Origin: Myroides phaeus
Lineage (GTDB): Bacteria; Bacteroidota; Bacteroidia; Flavobacteriales; Flavobacteriaceae
Assembly (NCBI RefSeq): GCF_009799805.1
Contig: NZ_CP047050.1
Coordinates: 1,130,001 to 1,194,000 of the forward strand
Length of the DNA: 64,000 nt
Direction of reading: 5' to 3'
Shown here piece by piece: positions 18,619 through 27,849 of the stretch. Both the position numbers and the translations under genes were made by a program. Below the pieces are notes generated by a model. The model ran no database searches and had not been told where the DNA came from. It was given only the letters and a program-made list of their open reading frames with translations. Position 1 is the first letter of the stretch; every line of letters starts with the position of its first letter.

Positions 18619-19160
18619 TATCTATTGTTGCGTTCTCTCACGCGTTTGTAAAATTTAATGCCTATCATTAATAAAACAGAAAGGCCAACTAATCCTACCA
18701 CGCCAAAGATCCAATTAAAAGTACTTTTTAAAATTACTAAAAATACAACAGAAAATAAAATAAGTGTCGCTCCTTCATTCCACAATCTAAAATAAGAAGA
18801 CGTTTTTGTCAATGTTCGCTTATTTATTTGTTGCACATATTTGTGACATTGCAAATGGTAAGCAATTAATAAAACAACAAAAAATAATTTGATGTGCATC
18901 CACGGCATTTGTAATAAAGCAGGACTGTAAATAAACATTCCAACTCCAAAAGCAGTAGCTAACACCGCAGCAGGCCACGTAATAATGTTCCAAAGCCTAT
19001 TGGTCATTATGGTGTACTGATCTCTAAGAATCTTTTGCTCTATTTCTGTTTTATCTGCTGTTTCAGCATAATAAACAAATAAGCGTACGATATAAAATAG
19101 TCCTGCAAACCAACATACAATGAAAATGATGTGTAGGGCTTTGAGGTAAAAGTATAACAT
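18618..19160 (-). CDS. hemJ: CopD-family membrane protein, probable HemJ protoporphyrinogen IX oxidase
   Basis: A 180-residue integral membrane protein with about four to five helices. The N terminus LKALHIIFIVCWFAGLFYI carries the conserved His10 and Trp/Gly pattern of the HemJ/UPF0093 group, followed by IMTNRLWNIITWPA and later MPWMHIKLFFVVLLIAYH. HemJ converts protoporphyrinogen IX to protoporphyrin IX. The gene sits two bases downstream of hemH, which uses that product, and no HemG or HemY is seen in the window. The family was long annotated simply as CopD-like, so the symbol is probable, not certain. Confidence 0.78.
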   Translation of the reverse strand: MLYFYLKALHIIFIVCWFAGLFYIVRLFVYYAETADKTEIEQKILRDQYTIMTNRLWNIITWPAAVLATAFGVGMFIYSPALLQMPWMHIKLFFVVLLIAYHLQCHKYVQQINKRTLTKTSSYFRLWNEGATLILFSVVFLVILKSTFNWIFGVVGLVGLSVLLMIGIKFYKRVRERNNR

Positions 19161-19162
19161 GA

Positions 19163-20179
19163 TTATTTATTTTGCCATTCTTTAATCCAAGTAACTAATG
19201 CGTCTATCCACATCTCGTCTTCATTTAAACAAGGAATTGTTCTAAATTCTTCTCCTCCGTGTTTGATAAATTCTTCGTGTGCTTCTATTCCGATCTCTTC
19301 CAAAGTCTCTAAACAGTCTGCTACAAAGGCTGGTGTTACAACAGCTAATTTCTTAATCCCCTTTTCTGCTAATCCATTTACAGTTGCATCTGTAGGTGGT
19401 TGTAACCATTTGTCTGCTCCTAAACGAGACTGAAATGAGTTTGTGTATTTGTCTGCCGGAATGTTTAATTTTTCAACTACTTGGCGTGTTGTTTCTAAAC
19501 ATTGATGTCTATAGCAAAAGTCGTGCGCTTTTGATGCTGTAACACAACAAGAACCATCTATTTTACAATGTCCTTTCGTAACATCTGATTTTCTAATGTG
19601 TCTTTCTGGTACTCCGTGGTATGAAAAAACAATATGATCATAGTCATATCCTTCTAAATGTGATTGAATAGAATGTGCTAATGCATCTACATATTCTTTT
19701 TTGTTGTAAAAAGCCGGGAAGCTTGTTACTTTCATTGCAGGGAAGTGTTTTTGTCTAACTTCTTCTGCTAATACATCAATTGTTTCCGTAGTAGCCATTG
19801 CAAATTGTGGATACAATGGAATCATTAATACATCATCAACACCTTGAGCGTGTAAAGCTGCTAATCCAGTTTTGATTGATGGTTCGCCATAACGCATAGC
19901 TAATTCAACTGGAATATCAACCTTTTGTTGCACTTTTTTGTGTTGACGTTGTGAAATCACAATTAAAGGAGAGCCTTCTGGCCACCATATTTTCTTGTAA
20001 GCTTCTGCCGACTTTTTAGGTCTTGTGTTTAAAATAATACCTTTAACTAATAGAGCTCTTAAGATGTAAGGCATATCAATTACCCTTTCATCCATTAAGA
20101 ATTCTCCTAAATATGGTTTAACATCTTTTGCAGTGGGTGTTTTTGGCGACCCTAAGTTTACTAATAATATACCTTGCAT
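19163..20179 (-). CDS. hemH: Ferrochelatase
   Basis: Inserts ferrous iron into protoporphyrin IX, the last step of protoheme synthesis. The 338-residue product begins MQGILLVNLGSPKTPTAKDV and has the active-site motif FSYHGVPERHIRKSD (catalytic His in SYHG), then CCVTASKAHDFCYRHQC, FQSRLGADKWLQP, and VVTPAFVADCLETLEEI with the second conserved acidic site near its end. Three bases separate it from the araC gene upstream and two from the HemJ-like gene downstream. Confidence 0.96.
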   Translation of the reverse strand: MQGILLVNLGSPKTPTAKDVKPYLGEFLMDERVIDMPYILRALLVKGIILNTRPKKSAEAYKKIWWPEGSPLIVISQRQHKKVQQKVDIPVELAMRYGEPSIKTGLAALHAQGVDDVLMIPLYPQFAMATTETIDVLAEEVRQKHFPAMKVTSFPAFYNKKEYVDALAHSIQSHLEGYDYDHIVFSYHGVPERHIRKSDVTKGHCKIDGSCCVTASKAHDFCYRHQCLETTRQVVEKLNIPADKYTNSFQSRLGADKWLQPPTDATVNGLAEKGIKKLAVVTPAFVADCLETLEEIGIEAHEEFIKHGGEEFRTIPCLNEDEMWIDALVTWIKEWQNK

Positions 20180-20182
20180 TGT

Positions 20183-21055
20183 TTAATTGTTTGAGTTTAG
20201 AGACATTAAGTATTTTTTTGGAGTAGTACCAAATTTCTTTTTAAAAGCAGCGATAAAATGGCTTGCTGAGCTGTAGCCAATTTTCAACCCTACTTCATTT
20301 ACATTATAAGAACCGTTGTCTAATAATTTTCTGGCGTATTCCATCTTATAATCAAATAAGAAACTAAATACTGAGTCTCCGTAAATTTGTTTAAAGCCTA
20401 ATTTTAATTTCTTAATATTAATTCCCACCATATCCGCTAATTCTTGCAATGTTGGTGGTTCTGCCATTTTACTTATTATAATATCCTTCGCTTTTTTGAT
20501 TTTTACAACGTCATCTTCGTCAGATAAGAAAGGACAATTATCTAAGTTTTGGTCTTCGTTTTGGTTAAAAAGCAAGCTTAATAACTCGTATATCTTTCCT
20601 GTGTAATAAAGTTTTTTGATTGAAGGATTCATATAGAAGTTGAACAATTGGTTCAAAACGATCGCCATTGAAGGGGTGATGTCTTCTTCGCCATAATACT
20701 TCTTGTCTTGATTCTCCGGAGTCAAAAAACCAATAAACTCTGCTTCTGTTGAGAAAAGAGAGTGGAATTTTTTAATAGAGATCAATACACTAATAATCCA
20801 AGTGTTTGGTGCTATTTCAAGATGAACCGGTAATTTCTTTTGTGGGTTATAAAGAATAAGGGATTTCTCTTCATTAAGAGCCAGTGCATAAGCTCCTTGG
20901 TTAAATATAAACTTCCCATTTCCCTTTAAACCAAAGTAGAATTGAATAACATCTGTGCCCATTTCTCTTTCAAAGCGAATAGATTGTTGGGTTGTGTTTT
21001 CAAAACGCAGTATTGAAAAATGTTCGTCTATAATAATTTCTTCAGTTGGACTCAT
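20183..21055 (-). CDS. AraC-family transcriptional regulator
   Basis: A 290-residue regulator. The N-terminal 160 residues are a predicted ligand-binding domain without membrane helices. The C-terminal third has the two helix-turn-helix units of AraC proteins: PTLQELADMVGINIKKLKLG and NVNEVGLKIGYSSASHFIAA, followed by FKKKFGTTPKKYLMS. It is the first gene of the hemH operon and is divergent from hemA across 231 bases, so control of one or both heme operons is likely. That is inference from position. The ligand is unknown. Confidence 0.9.
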   Translation of the reverse strand: MSPTEEIIIDEHFSILRFENTTQQSIRFEREMGTDVIQFYFGLKGNGKFIFNQGAYALALNEEKSLILYNPQKKLPVHLEIAPNTWIISVLISIKKFHSLFSTEAEFIGFLTPENQDKKYYGEEDITPSMAIVLNQLFNFYMNPSIKKLYYTGKIYELLSLLFNQNEDQNLDNCPFLSDEDDVVKIKKAKDIIISKMAEPPTLQELADMVGINIKKLKLGFKQIYGDSVFSFLFDYKMEYARKLLDNGSYNVNEVGLKIGYSSASHFIAAFKKKFGTTPKKYLMSLNSNN

Positions 21056-21251
21056 AGCGATATTTTATGGTTAATAGAAAAAACTTATTGTTATACTTTT
21101 TATTTAGAAAGACTCTAATTAAGCTTTATTAAAGCCCTTGCTATGCCTGCAAATGTACTGTATTATAACGGAATATGATTCTTTTTTTTTGATATTTCTC
21201 TTAGCGATATAAATAGTCCCTCCAGCGTTACTTTTGTCGATTCATTAATCC

Positions 21252-21259
21252 TAAATTTG
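21252..21259 (+). promoter_or_regulatory. -7 element of the hemA operon promoter
   Basis: TAAATTTG matches TAnnTTTG and lies 27 bases before the hemA ATG. The best upstream TTG (21234-21236) is only 15 bases away, shorter than usual, so the -33 element is uncertain. An alternative -7 match TACTTTTG overlaps that site at 21229-21236. Confidence 0.45.
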
Positions 21260-21286
21260 TTTACTTTTTTGAAATAACGATATAGT

Positions 21287-22546
21287 ATGGACAAAATAGA
21301 TACGGCTAAATCCGCTACTTTTTATGCAGTTGGTTTAAGTTATAAGAAAGCAGACGCCGAAATGCGTGGGAAGTTTAGTCTAAGTGATGAAGCCAAAGAT
21401 AATCTATTGAATCAAGCCAAGAATGAAGGAATCGGAAGTTTAATTGTGATTTCTACCTGTAATAGAACTGAGATATTTGGCTTTGCACAACACCCTTTTG
21501 AACTGATTAAATTACTTTGTGATAATAGTAATGGTACTGTGGATGACTTCCGCAATGTTGCTTATGTGTATAAAACACGTGAGGCTATTGAACATTTGTT
21601 CAGAGTAGGTACAGGGTTAGATAGTCAGATTTTAGGTGACTTTGAGATTATCAGTCAAATTAAAAATGCCTTCTATTTATCGAAAGAAAAAGGGTTAACT
21701 ACAAACTACTTCGAACGTTTAGTTAACGCTGTAATTCAAGCAAGTAAACGCATTAAGAATGAAACAGAGTTGAGCTCTGGTGCTACTTCTGTATCTTTTG
21801 CTTCTGTACAATATATAATGGACCACGTTGAAAACATATCTAACAAGAATATCTTGTTGTTTGGAACGGGTAAAATAGGGCGCAATACGTGTGAGAATCT
21901 TGTAAAACACACGAAGAACGATCATATTACTTTAATTAATCGTACAAAAGAAAGAGCTTTAGAGGTTGCAGGTAAGTTTAACTTAATCGTTAAAGATTAT
22001 GCTGATTTACAATCTGAAATTCGCAAAGCAGATGTGTTGATTGTAGCTACAGGAGCACAGAAGCCAACTGTTGATAAAGCGTTATTAAGCTTAAATAAAC
22101 CTCTTGTTATTTTAGATTTATCTATTCCGATGAATGTTTCTGAGGATGTGAGAACACTGGATAATGTAGAGCTAATACACCTTGATTATTTGTCTCAAAT
22201 GACAGATAAAACAATCGAGAGAAGAAAAGAATTTATTCCCCAAGCAGAAGAAATTATTGAAGAAATAATGAAGGAGTTTATCGCTTGGACTAAAATGCGC
22301 AAATTCGCTCCTACGATTCACGCTTTAAAATCTAAATTAGAGGAAATAAAAGATGGTGAATTAGATTATCAAAAGAAGAAAATTGATAATTTCGACAGTG
22401 AGCAAGCTGAGATTATCAGTATGCGTATTATTCAAAAAATTACTACTCACTTTGCTAACCACCTTCGCCACGAAGAAACAGTGGTTGACCAAAGTATAGA
22501 GTGGATAGAAAAAGTTTTCCAATTAGAATCCAATCATAATGAATAG
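21287..22546 (+). CDS. hemA: Glutamyl-tRNA reductase
   Basis: Reduces glutamyl-tRNA(Glu) to glutamate-1-semialdehyde with NADPH, the entry step of the C5 route to heme. The 419-residue product has the catalytic motif STCNRTEIFGF with the nucleophile Cys58, then LFRVGTGLDSQILGDFEI and QASKRIKNETELSSGATSVS, an NADPH-binding Rossmann segment ILLFGTGKIGRNTCENL, and the C-terminal dimerisation helices. It is the first gene of the plus-strand heme operon and overlaps hemC by eight bases. Confidence 0.96.
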   Translation: MDKIDTAKSATFYAVGLSYKKADAEMRGKFSLSDEAKDNLLNQAKNEGIGSLIVISTCNRTEIFGFAQHPFELIKLLCDNSNGTVDDFRNVAYVYKTREAIEHLFRVGTGLDSQILGDFEIISQIKNAFYLSKEKGLTTNYFERLVNAVIQASKRIKNETELSSGATSVSFASVQYIMDHVENISNKNILLFGTGKIGRNTCENLVKHTKNDHITLINRTKERALEVAGKFNLIVKDYADLQSEIRKADVLIVATGAQKPTVDKALLSLNKPLVILDLSIPMNVSEDVRTLDNVELIHLDYLSQMTDKTIERRKEFIPQAEEIIEEIMKEFIAWTKMRKFAPTIHALKSKLEEIKDGELDYQKKKIDNFDSEQAEIISMRIIQKITTHFANHLRHEETVVDQSIEWIEKVFQLESNHNE

Positions 22547-23468
22547 AGTTATCAAAATCGGTACACGTGATAGTGAACTGGCTTTATGGCAAGCAAATAA
22601 AGTTGAAAGTGAACTTAAGAAGTTAGGTTATCAAACTCAATTAGTACCTGTTAAATCTACAGGTGATTTAGTGTTAGATAAACCCTTATATGAAATGGGT
22701 ATTACGGGTATTTTTACAAAAACCCTTGATGTAGCCATGATTAAGAAAGAAGTCGATATTGCAGTGCATTCAATGAAAGATGTGCCTACTATGTTACCTG
22801 AAGGTATTGTGCAAGGGGCTGTTTTAAAGCGTGCTAACTCTGTTGATATCTTATTACATAAAGGTGATGTTGATTTTCTTAATCCAGACAAAGAAGCTGT
22901 TGTTGCAACAGGTAGTTTGAGAAGAAAAGCACAATGGCTTAACCGTTTTCCTAAACATACAATAGTTGATTTACGTGGGAATGTAAATACGCGTATGCAA
23001 AAATTAGAAGACAACGATTGGAATGGTGCAATCTTCGCTTCAGCGGGGTTAGATCGTATTAAAAAGAAGCCTAAAAATTATATCAACTTAGATTGGATGA
23101 TTCCAGCTCCAGCACAAGGTGCTATGGTTGTTGTTGTAAACAGTGACGATAGTTTTGCTATGGAAGCTGTTTCTATGTTGAACAACTATGAAACGGAAAT
23201 GGCTACGCATATCGAACGTCAGTTTTTACGTACGTTAGAAGGTGGATGTACGGCTCCAATTGGTGCATTAGCTACTTATAATGACCACGATGATACAATC
23301 AATTTTAAAGGGGTGTTATTCTCTTTAGATGGAAAAGAAAAGTTTGAAGTTAATAAAGTTGTTCCAATTGAAGAATGGAAAAAGCTTGGTTTTTTTGCGG
23401 CTAAAGAAATTCTTGAAAACGGAGGAAGTGTGTTAATGGAGAAGTTGCGCGAGCAATTAAAAAAATAA
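22539..23468 (+). CDS. hemC: Hydroxymethylbilane synthase (porphobilinogen deaminase)
   Basis: Joins four porphobilinogen units into hydroxymethylbilane. The 309-residue product starts IKIGTRDSELALWQA, has HSMKDVPT with the catalytic Asp region, GSLRRKAQWL and VDLRGNVNTRMQKL in the substrate-binding arginine clusters, and EGGCTAPIGA with Cys237, which anchors the dipyrromethane cofactor. Overlap with hemA and a one-base gap to hemD show tight coupling. Confidence 0.96.
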   Translation: MNRVIKIGTRDSELALWQANKVESELKKLGYQTQLVPVKSTGDLVLDKPLYEMGITGIFTKTLDVAMIKKEVDIAVHSMKDVPTMLPEGIVQGAVLKRANSVDILLHKGDVDFLNPDKEAVVATGSLRRKAQWLNRFPKHTIVDLRGNVNTRMQKLEDNDWNGAIFASAGLDRIKKKPKNYINLDWMIPAPAQGAMVVVVNSDDSFAMEAVSMLNNYETEMATHIERQFLRTLEGGCTAPIGALATYNDHDDTINFKGVLFSLDGKEKFEVNKVVPIEEWKKLGFFAAKEILENGGSVLMEKLREQLKK

Positions 23469-23469
23469 T

Positions 23470-24135
23470 ATGTCTGTAATTCCTACAATTTTATCTACAC
23501 GTAAAGTAAAAGCAAAAGATTTACAAGGGTGGAATAACGCTACTTGTACACTTTTGCAAGCCGACTTTATAACAACAGAGGCGATTCCTTTTGACTTAAC
23601 AAAGGTGAATGAATATTTGTTGTTTACAAGTCAAAATGCTGTGCGCAGTGTTTTACAAATTGATGAGTTGGCAGTGTTGCAATCAAAACCGACACTATGT
23701 GTAGGGATTAAGACCAAAGAATTATTAGAACAAAATGGATGGGAAGTAAAAGCTTGGGCACATTATGCAAAAGATTTAGATCCTATTTTGATAAAGGACT
23801 TTAAACACGATACAATCACTTTTTTTAGTGGGAGTATGCGCCGAGATGTTTTACCAGATGCATTTCGAGCGAATAATATTCACTTTAACGAGTTTAAAGT
23901 TTATGAAACAGTATTGAGTCCCCATAAAATATCTGACAAGGTTGATGGACTGTGTTTTTACAGCCCATCGGCAATTCAGAGTTATCTTCAGTTGAATACA
24001 ATTACCGATGAGGTGTGTTTTTGTATTGGAGATACAACAGCAGAAGCATTAAAAGAAGTAACACAAAATATTGTATTGGCAGAACAACCAACAGTTGAAG
24101 CAACATTACAAGCTTGTGTCAAATATTATCAATAA
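23470..24135 (+). CDS. hemD: Uroporphyrinogen-III synthase
   Basis: Closes and inverts ring D of hydroxymethylbilane to give uroporphyrinogen III. At 221 residues it is slightly short for the family. HemD sequences diverge strongly, but FTSQNAVRSVL, CVGIKTKELLEQNGWEV, FFSGSMRRDVLPDAF and FYSPSAIQSYLQ followed by CIGDTTAEALKE are the usual weak signatures. The position between hemC and hemE settles the call. Confidence 0.9.
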   Translation: MSVIPTILSTRKVKAKDLQGWNNATCTLLQADFITTEAIPFDLTKVNEYLLFTSQNAVRSVLQIDELAVLQSKPTLCVGIKTKELLEQNGWEVKAWAHYAKDLDPILIKDFKHDTITFFSGSMRRDVLPDAFRANNIHFNEFKVYETVLSPHKISDKVDGLCFYSPSAIQSYLQLNTITDEVCFCIGDTTAEALKEVTQNIVLAEQPTVEATLQACVKYYQ

Positions 24136-24172
24136 AGTCAGCTAAAAATTGACGTATTAAAATCTATAGGAA

Positions 24173-25201
24173 ATGATTAAAAATGATTTATTCTTAAGAG
24201 CCTTAAAAGGAGAAACAGTAGAAAGACCACCTGTGTGGATGATGCGCCAAGCAGGTAGATATTTACCAGAGTTTCGTGCCTTACGAGATAAATATGATTT
24301 TTTTACACGTTGTAGAATGCCTGAGATCGCGGCTGAAATTACAGTACAACCAATTCGTATTGTAAAACCAGATGCTGCAATTTTATTCTCAGATATTTTA
24401 GTAGTACCACAGGCGATGAATATTGATGTAGAAATGAAACCAGGTGTTGGACCGTGGGTACCTAACCCTATTCGTTCTGCAAAAGATGTTGCGCAAGTGA
24501 TTGTTCCTAATATTGAAGAGACATTAGGATATGTAATGGATGCTATTAAAGTAACGAAGGAAATGTTGAATGATGAAGTGCCATTGATTGGATTCGCTGG
24601 TTCTCCTTGGACTATCTTTTGTTATGCAGTAGAAGGAAAAGGTTCTAAGAGCTTTGATTTAGCAAAAGGATTCTGTTTTTCTGATCCTGTTGCAGCACAT
24701 ACATTGTTACAAAAAATTACAGATACTACAATTTTATACTTAAAAGAAAAAGTAAAAGCAGGGGTTAACGCTGTTCAGATTTTTGACTCTTGGGGAGGAA
24801 TGTTGTCTCCGGTTGACTATCAAGAATTTTCTTGGAGATATATTAATCAAATTGTAGAGGCGTTATCAGAGATTACTCCTGTTATCGTTTTTGGTAAAGG
24901 ATGTTGGTTCGCGCTTCCTGAAATGGCAAAATCTAAAGCATCTGCATTAGGAGTTGATTGGACTTGTAGCCCACAAAATGCTCGTTTATTTACAGGTGGA
25001 GATATTACTTTACAAGGAAACTTTGACCCAAGCCGTTTAATGTCGCCAATTCCTACTATCAAAAAGATGGTACACGAAATGATTGACGCATTCGGAAAAG
25101 ATAAATATATCGTGAATTTAGGACACGGTATCTTACCTCATATCCCTGTTGACCACGCAAAAGCTTTTATCGAAGCTGTGAAAGAATACGAACAGAAATA
25201 A
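24173..25201 (+). CDS. hemE: Uroporphyrinogen decarboxylase
   Basis: Removes four carboxyl groups from uroporphyrinogen III to give coproporphyrinogen III. The 342-residue product has the N-terminal signature [20 protein letters not shown], then [11 protein letters not shown] with the key Asp, [26 protein letters not shown] and [19 protein letters not shown] terminator-like hairpin follows, so later genes may be partly separately expressed. Confidence 0.96.
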   Translation: MIKNDLFLRALKGETVERPPVWMMRQAGRYLPEFRALRDKYDFFTRCRMPEIAAEITVQPIRIVKPDAAILFSDILVVPQAMNIDVEMKPGVGPWVPNPIRSAKDVAQVIVPNIEETLGYVMDAIKVTKEMLNDEVPLIGFAGSPWTIFCYAVEGKGSKSFDLAKGFCFSDPVAAHTLLQKITDTTILYLKEKVKAGVNAVQIFDSWGGMLSPVDYQEFSWRYINQIVEALSEITPVIVFGKGCWFALPEMAKSKASALGVDWTCSPQNARLFTGGDITLQGNFDPSRLMSPIPTIKKMVHEMIDAFGKDKYIVNLGHGILPHIPVDHAKAFIEAVKEYEQK

Positions 25202-25210
25202 TAAATATAA

Positions 25211-25254
25211 ACAGAAAGGTTTACGAGTTAATTGTAAACTTTTCTGTCTTTTTA
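25211..25254 (+). terminator. Terminator-like hairpin after hemE
   Basis: Arms ACAGAAAGGTTTAC and GTAAACTTTTCTGT (one G-U pair) with a nine-base loop, followed by CTTTTTAT. The downstream gene begins 14 bases later, so this may be a partial terminator within the heme operon. Confidence 0.65.
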
Positions 25255-25267
25255 TACCATATCGTTT

Positions 25268-25627
25268 ATGCTAAATAAAGGAATAAAAAGTGAAGAGGAT
25301 AGACGCATTGAGTCTATCGTTATGAAATTGTCGTCTATTGGTTTTGTACCAGAGGACAAAAAGGTTATGGAAGACTTAGATGAGGAGTTGAAGAAAGTAG
25401 GGTTGAGTTATGAACATATGTTGACAATGGCAGATAAGGAATTAGCACAACATTTACATCGACTTAATTTTGCTTGGGATAAAATGGAGCAATTTGCAGA
25501 TATTTTAGTTCAATGGGCTAAAAAAGAGGTTGCTTTAAAGCCAAAAGCAAAGGCAGTCTATCAATATATCCAGGATGAAAGCAAAATGTTTTCATTTGAT
25601 ATAATGAGTAAGATTAGCCAATTATAA
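25268..25627 (+). CDS. Uncharacterised 119-residue helical protein in the heme operon
   Basis: I do not recognise a named family. The product is soluble, predicted all-helical and charged, with no signal peptide or membrane helix. Visible segments are EEDRRIESIVMKLSSIGFVP, MLTMADKELAQHLHRLNFAW, EQFADILVQWAKKEV and VYQYIQDESKMFSFDIMSKI. It lies between hemE and hemF on the same strand. A helper role in heme synthesis is only a guess from place. It begins 14 bases after a hairpin, so its expression may be lower than that of hemA-E. Confidence 0.75.
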   Translation: MLNKGIKSEEDRRIESIVMKLSSIGFVPEDKKVMEDLDEELKKVGLSYEHMLTMADKELAQHLHRLNFAWDKMEQFADILVQWAKKEVALKPKAKAVYQYIQDESKMFSFDIMSKISQL

Positions 25628-25774
25628 AACAAGGTGATTGTTATGGCTATTGCGTACTATATCTGTTGTGATATAACTTTAATAGCTAACAAAAAACAGC
25701 GAGGGTAAACTTATAAACAGTAGTGTTAATAAGTTCTTTTTTGTAGTAAAAAGCCTTCGGAAAGAATAGGTAGT

Positions 25775-26680
25775 ATGAAAGAAAAATTTTATCAGTATAT
25801 ACAACAACTACAAGACCAAATTACAAAAGGGTTAGAGGATGTTGATGGAAAAGCTAAGTTTCAAGAAGACTTGTGGACTCGCCCTGAAGGGGGAGGTGGA
25901 AGAACACGTGTCATTGAAAATGGGAATGTATTTGAAAAAGGGGGAGTAAACATTTCTGCTGTTCACGGCGTTTTACCTGTTTCAATGCAAAAGTATTTTA
26001 ATGTAGGAGATGTTGATTTCTTCGCTTGTGGATTGAGTTTAGTTATTCACCCTACAAGTCCAATGGTGCCAACTGTTCACGCAAATTGGCGTTATTTTGA
26101 AATGTATGATAAACAAGGAAATGTAGTTCGTTCTTGGTTTGGAGGAGGACAAGACCTTACGCCTTATTACTTATTTGATGAGGATGCGACTCACTTTCAT
26201 TCTGTGTGTAAAACGGCTTGTGATAAACACAATGAAGCGTTTTATCCTCAGTATAAAAAGCAATGTGATGAGTACTTTTGGAATGCACACCGCAATGAAG
26301 CAAGAGGTGTTGGGGGATTGTTTTTTGACCGTTTAGAAGAAACAACGGAAATGACTTCACAACAATGGTACGATTTTGTAACGGAGGTAGGAAATAGCTT
26401 CTTAGAGGCTTATGTGCCTATTGTTGAAAAACGCAAAGACTTGCCTTATACTGATGAACAAAGAAATTGGCAGGAAATTAGAAGAGGTCGTTATGTTGAG
26501 TTTAATTTAGTACACGACAAAGGAACTTTATTTGGACTGAAAACGAACGGACGTATAGAGTCTATTTTAATGAGTTTACCTCCACACGTGCAGTGGGTGT
26601 ATGATCACCACCCTGAAGAAGGAAGCGAGGAGGCACGACTATTAGAGATACTTGGTAATCCAAGAGAGTGGGCAATTTAG
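25775..26680 (+). CDS. hemF: Oxygen-dependent coproporphyrinogen III oxidase
   Basis: Oxidatively decarboxylates two propionates of coproporphyrinogen III using O2. The 301-residue product shows RPEGGGGRTRVIENGNVFEK, GGVNISAVHG, VHANWRYFEM and WFGGGQDLTPYYLFDED, all family signatures, and RRGRYVEFNLVHDKGTLFGL near the C terminus. Its presence indicates that this organism can make heme aerobically. No oxygen-independent HemN is in the window. Confidence 0.96.
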   Translation: MKEKFYQYIQQLQDQITKGLEDVDGKAKFQEDLWTRPEGGGGRTRVIENGNVFEKGGVNISAVHGVLPVSMQKYFNVGDVDFFACGLSLVIHPTSPMVPTVHANWRYFEMYDKQGNVVRSWFGGGQDLTPYYLFDEDATHFHSVCKTACDKHNEAFYPQYKKQCDEYFWNAHRNEARGVGGLFFDRLEETTEMTSQQWYDFVTEVGNSFLEAYVPIVEKRKDLPYTDEQRNWQEIRRGRYVEFNLVHDKGTLFGLKTNGRIESILMSLPPHVQWVYDHHPEEGSEEARLLEILGNPREWAI

Positions 26681-26806
26681 TTTACTGTTAACTATAAACA
26701 ATATTAAAAACACATCGTAGTTTCCAGTTAGTGGTTTGCGGTTTCAACACTGTAAACAGTCAACCGTTAACTGTAAACTATCGACATTAATCAAAATATA
26801 AAGATT
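26681..26806. repeat. Degenerate GTTAACTGTAAAC repeats between hemF and hemB
   Basis: The spacer holds several related short words: ACTGTTAACTATAAAC near its start, and CTGTAAACAG, AACCGTTAACTGTAAAC near its end. They are partly self-complementary. Similar short degenerate repeats occur between genes in flavobacteria. The function is unknown. Confidence 0.5.
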
Positions 26807-27799
26807 ATGTTTCCATTACAAAGAGGTAGAAGATTAAGAACAAATGAGTCTATTCGTAGTTTAGTAAGAGAAACTATTGTGACTCCACAAGATTTTATGT
26901 TTCCAATGTTTATCGCAGAAGGAACAAATGTACAAGAAGCTATTCCGTCAATGCCAGGAATGTTCAGACGCTCTGTTGACTTAACGGTTAAAGAGGTAAA
27001 AGAACTTTATGCATTAGGTATTCGCGCTGTAAACATTTACGTAAAAGTAAGTGAGCATTTAAAAGACAATGCAGGAACAGAAGCGTGGAATCCAAACGGA
27101 TTAATGCAAACGGCTATTAAAGCAATTAAAGACGCTTGTCCTGAGATGATTGTTATGCCTGACGTGGCATTAGATCCATATTCAATTTATGGGCACGATG
27201 GTATTATTGAAAACGGAGTAGTAGTCAATGACCCAACAGTTGACGCATTGATGAAAATGAGTGTTTCTCACGCTGAAGCAGGAGCAGATTTCGTAGCACC
27301 AAGTGATATGATGGATGGTCGTATTTTACGTATGAGACAAGCGTTAGATCAAAGCGGATTTACAAACGTGGGAATTATGAGCTATTCTGCAAAATATGCG
27401 TCTGCTTTTTACGGACCTTTCCGCGATGCTTTGGATAGTGCACCTGTTGATAATATGGAGATTCCAAAAGATAAGAAAACGTATCAAATGGACTATGCAA
27501 ATAGAATAGAGGCAGTAAAAGAAGCGTTGTATGACGTGGAAGAAGGAGCTGATATTTTAATGGTAAAGCCAGGGATGGCTTATTTAGACATCGTACGTGA
27601 GGTTAAAAATGCAGTGAATGTGCCAATTTCAGTTTACCAAGTTTCTGGTGAGTATGCAATGGTGAAAGCAGCATCAGAAAGAGGATGGTTAGACCACGAT
27701 CAAATTATGATGGAGCAATTGACTTGTATTAAACGTGCTGGGGCAAGTATTATCTCAACATACTTTGCTAAAGAAGCGGCAATTTTATTGAATAAATAA
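26807..27799 (+). CDS. hemB: Porphobilinogen synthase (delta-aminolevulinate dehydratase)
   Basis: Condenses two 5-aminolevulinate molecules to porphobilinogen. The 330-residue product has GRRLRTNESIRSLVRE near the start, the Schiff-base lysine regions MSYSAKYASAFYGPFRDA and ILMVKPGMAYLD, and the segment VMPDVALDPYSIYGHDG. The latter occupies the place of the three-cysteine zinc site and contains none, so this is the Mg-dependent type. The gene ends the plus-strand heme cluster and is followed by a good terminator. It is separated from hemF by 126 bases and may have its own promoter. Confidence 0.96.
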   Translation: MFPLQRGRRLRTNESIRSLVRETIVTPQDFMFPMFIAEGTNVQEAIPSMPGMFRRSVDLTVKEVKELYALGIRAVNIYVKVSEHLKDNAGTEAWNPNGLMQTAIKAIKDACPEMIVMPDVALDPYSIYGHDGIIENGVVVNDPTVDALMKMSVSHAEAGADFVAPSDMMDGRILRMRQALDQSGFTNVGIMSYSAKYASAFYGPFRDALDSAPVDNMEIPKDKKTYQMDYANRIEAVKEALYDVEEGADILMVKPGMAYLDIVREVKNAVNVPISVYQVSGEYAMVKAASERGWLDHDQIMMEQLTCIKRAGASIISTYFAKEAAILLNK

Positions 27800-27820
27800 T
27801 TTTTCAATTGTTATAATGAG

Positions 27821-27849
27821 AAGGGTGTCCTACTGGGGCACCCTTTTTT
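27821..27849 (+). terminator. Terminator after hemB
   Basis: Arms AAGGGTGTCC and GGGGCACCCTT with a short loop and a run of six Ts. Confidence 0.85.
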
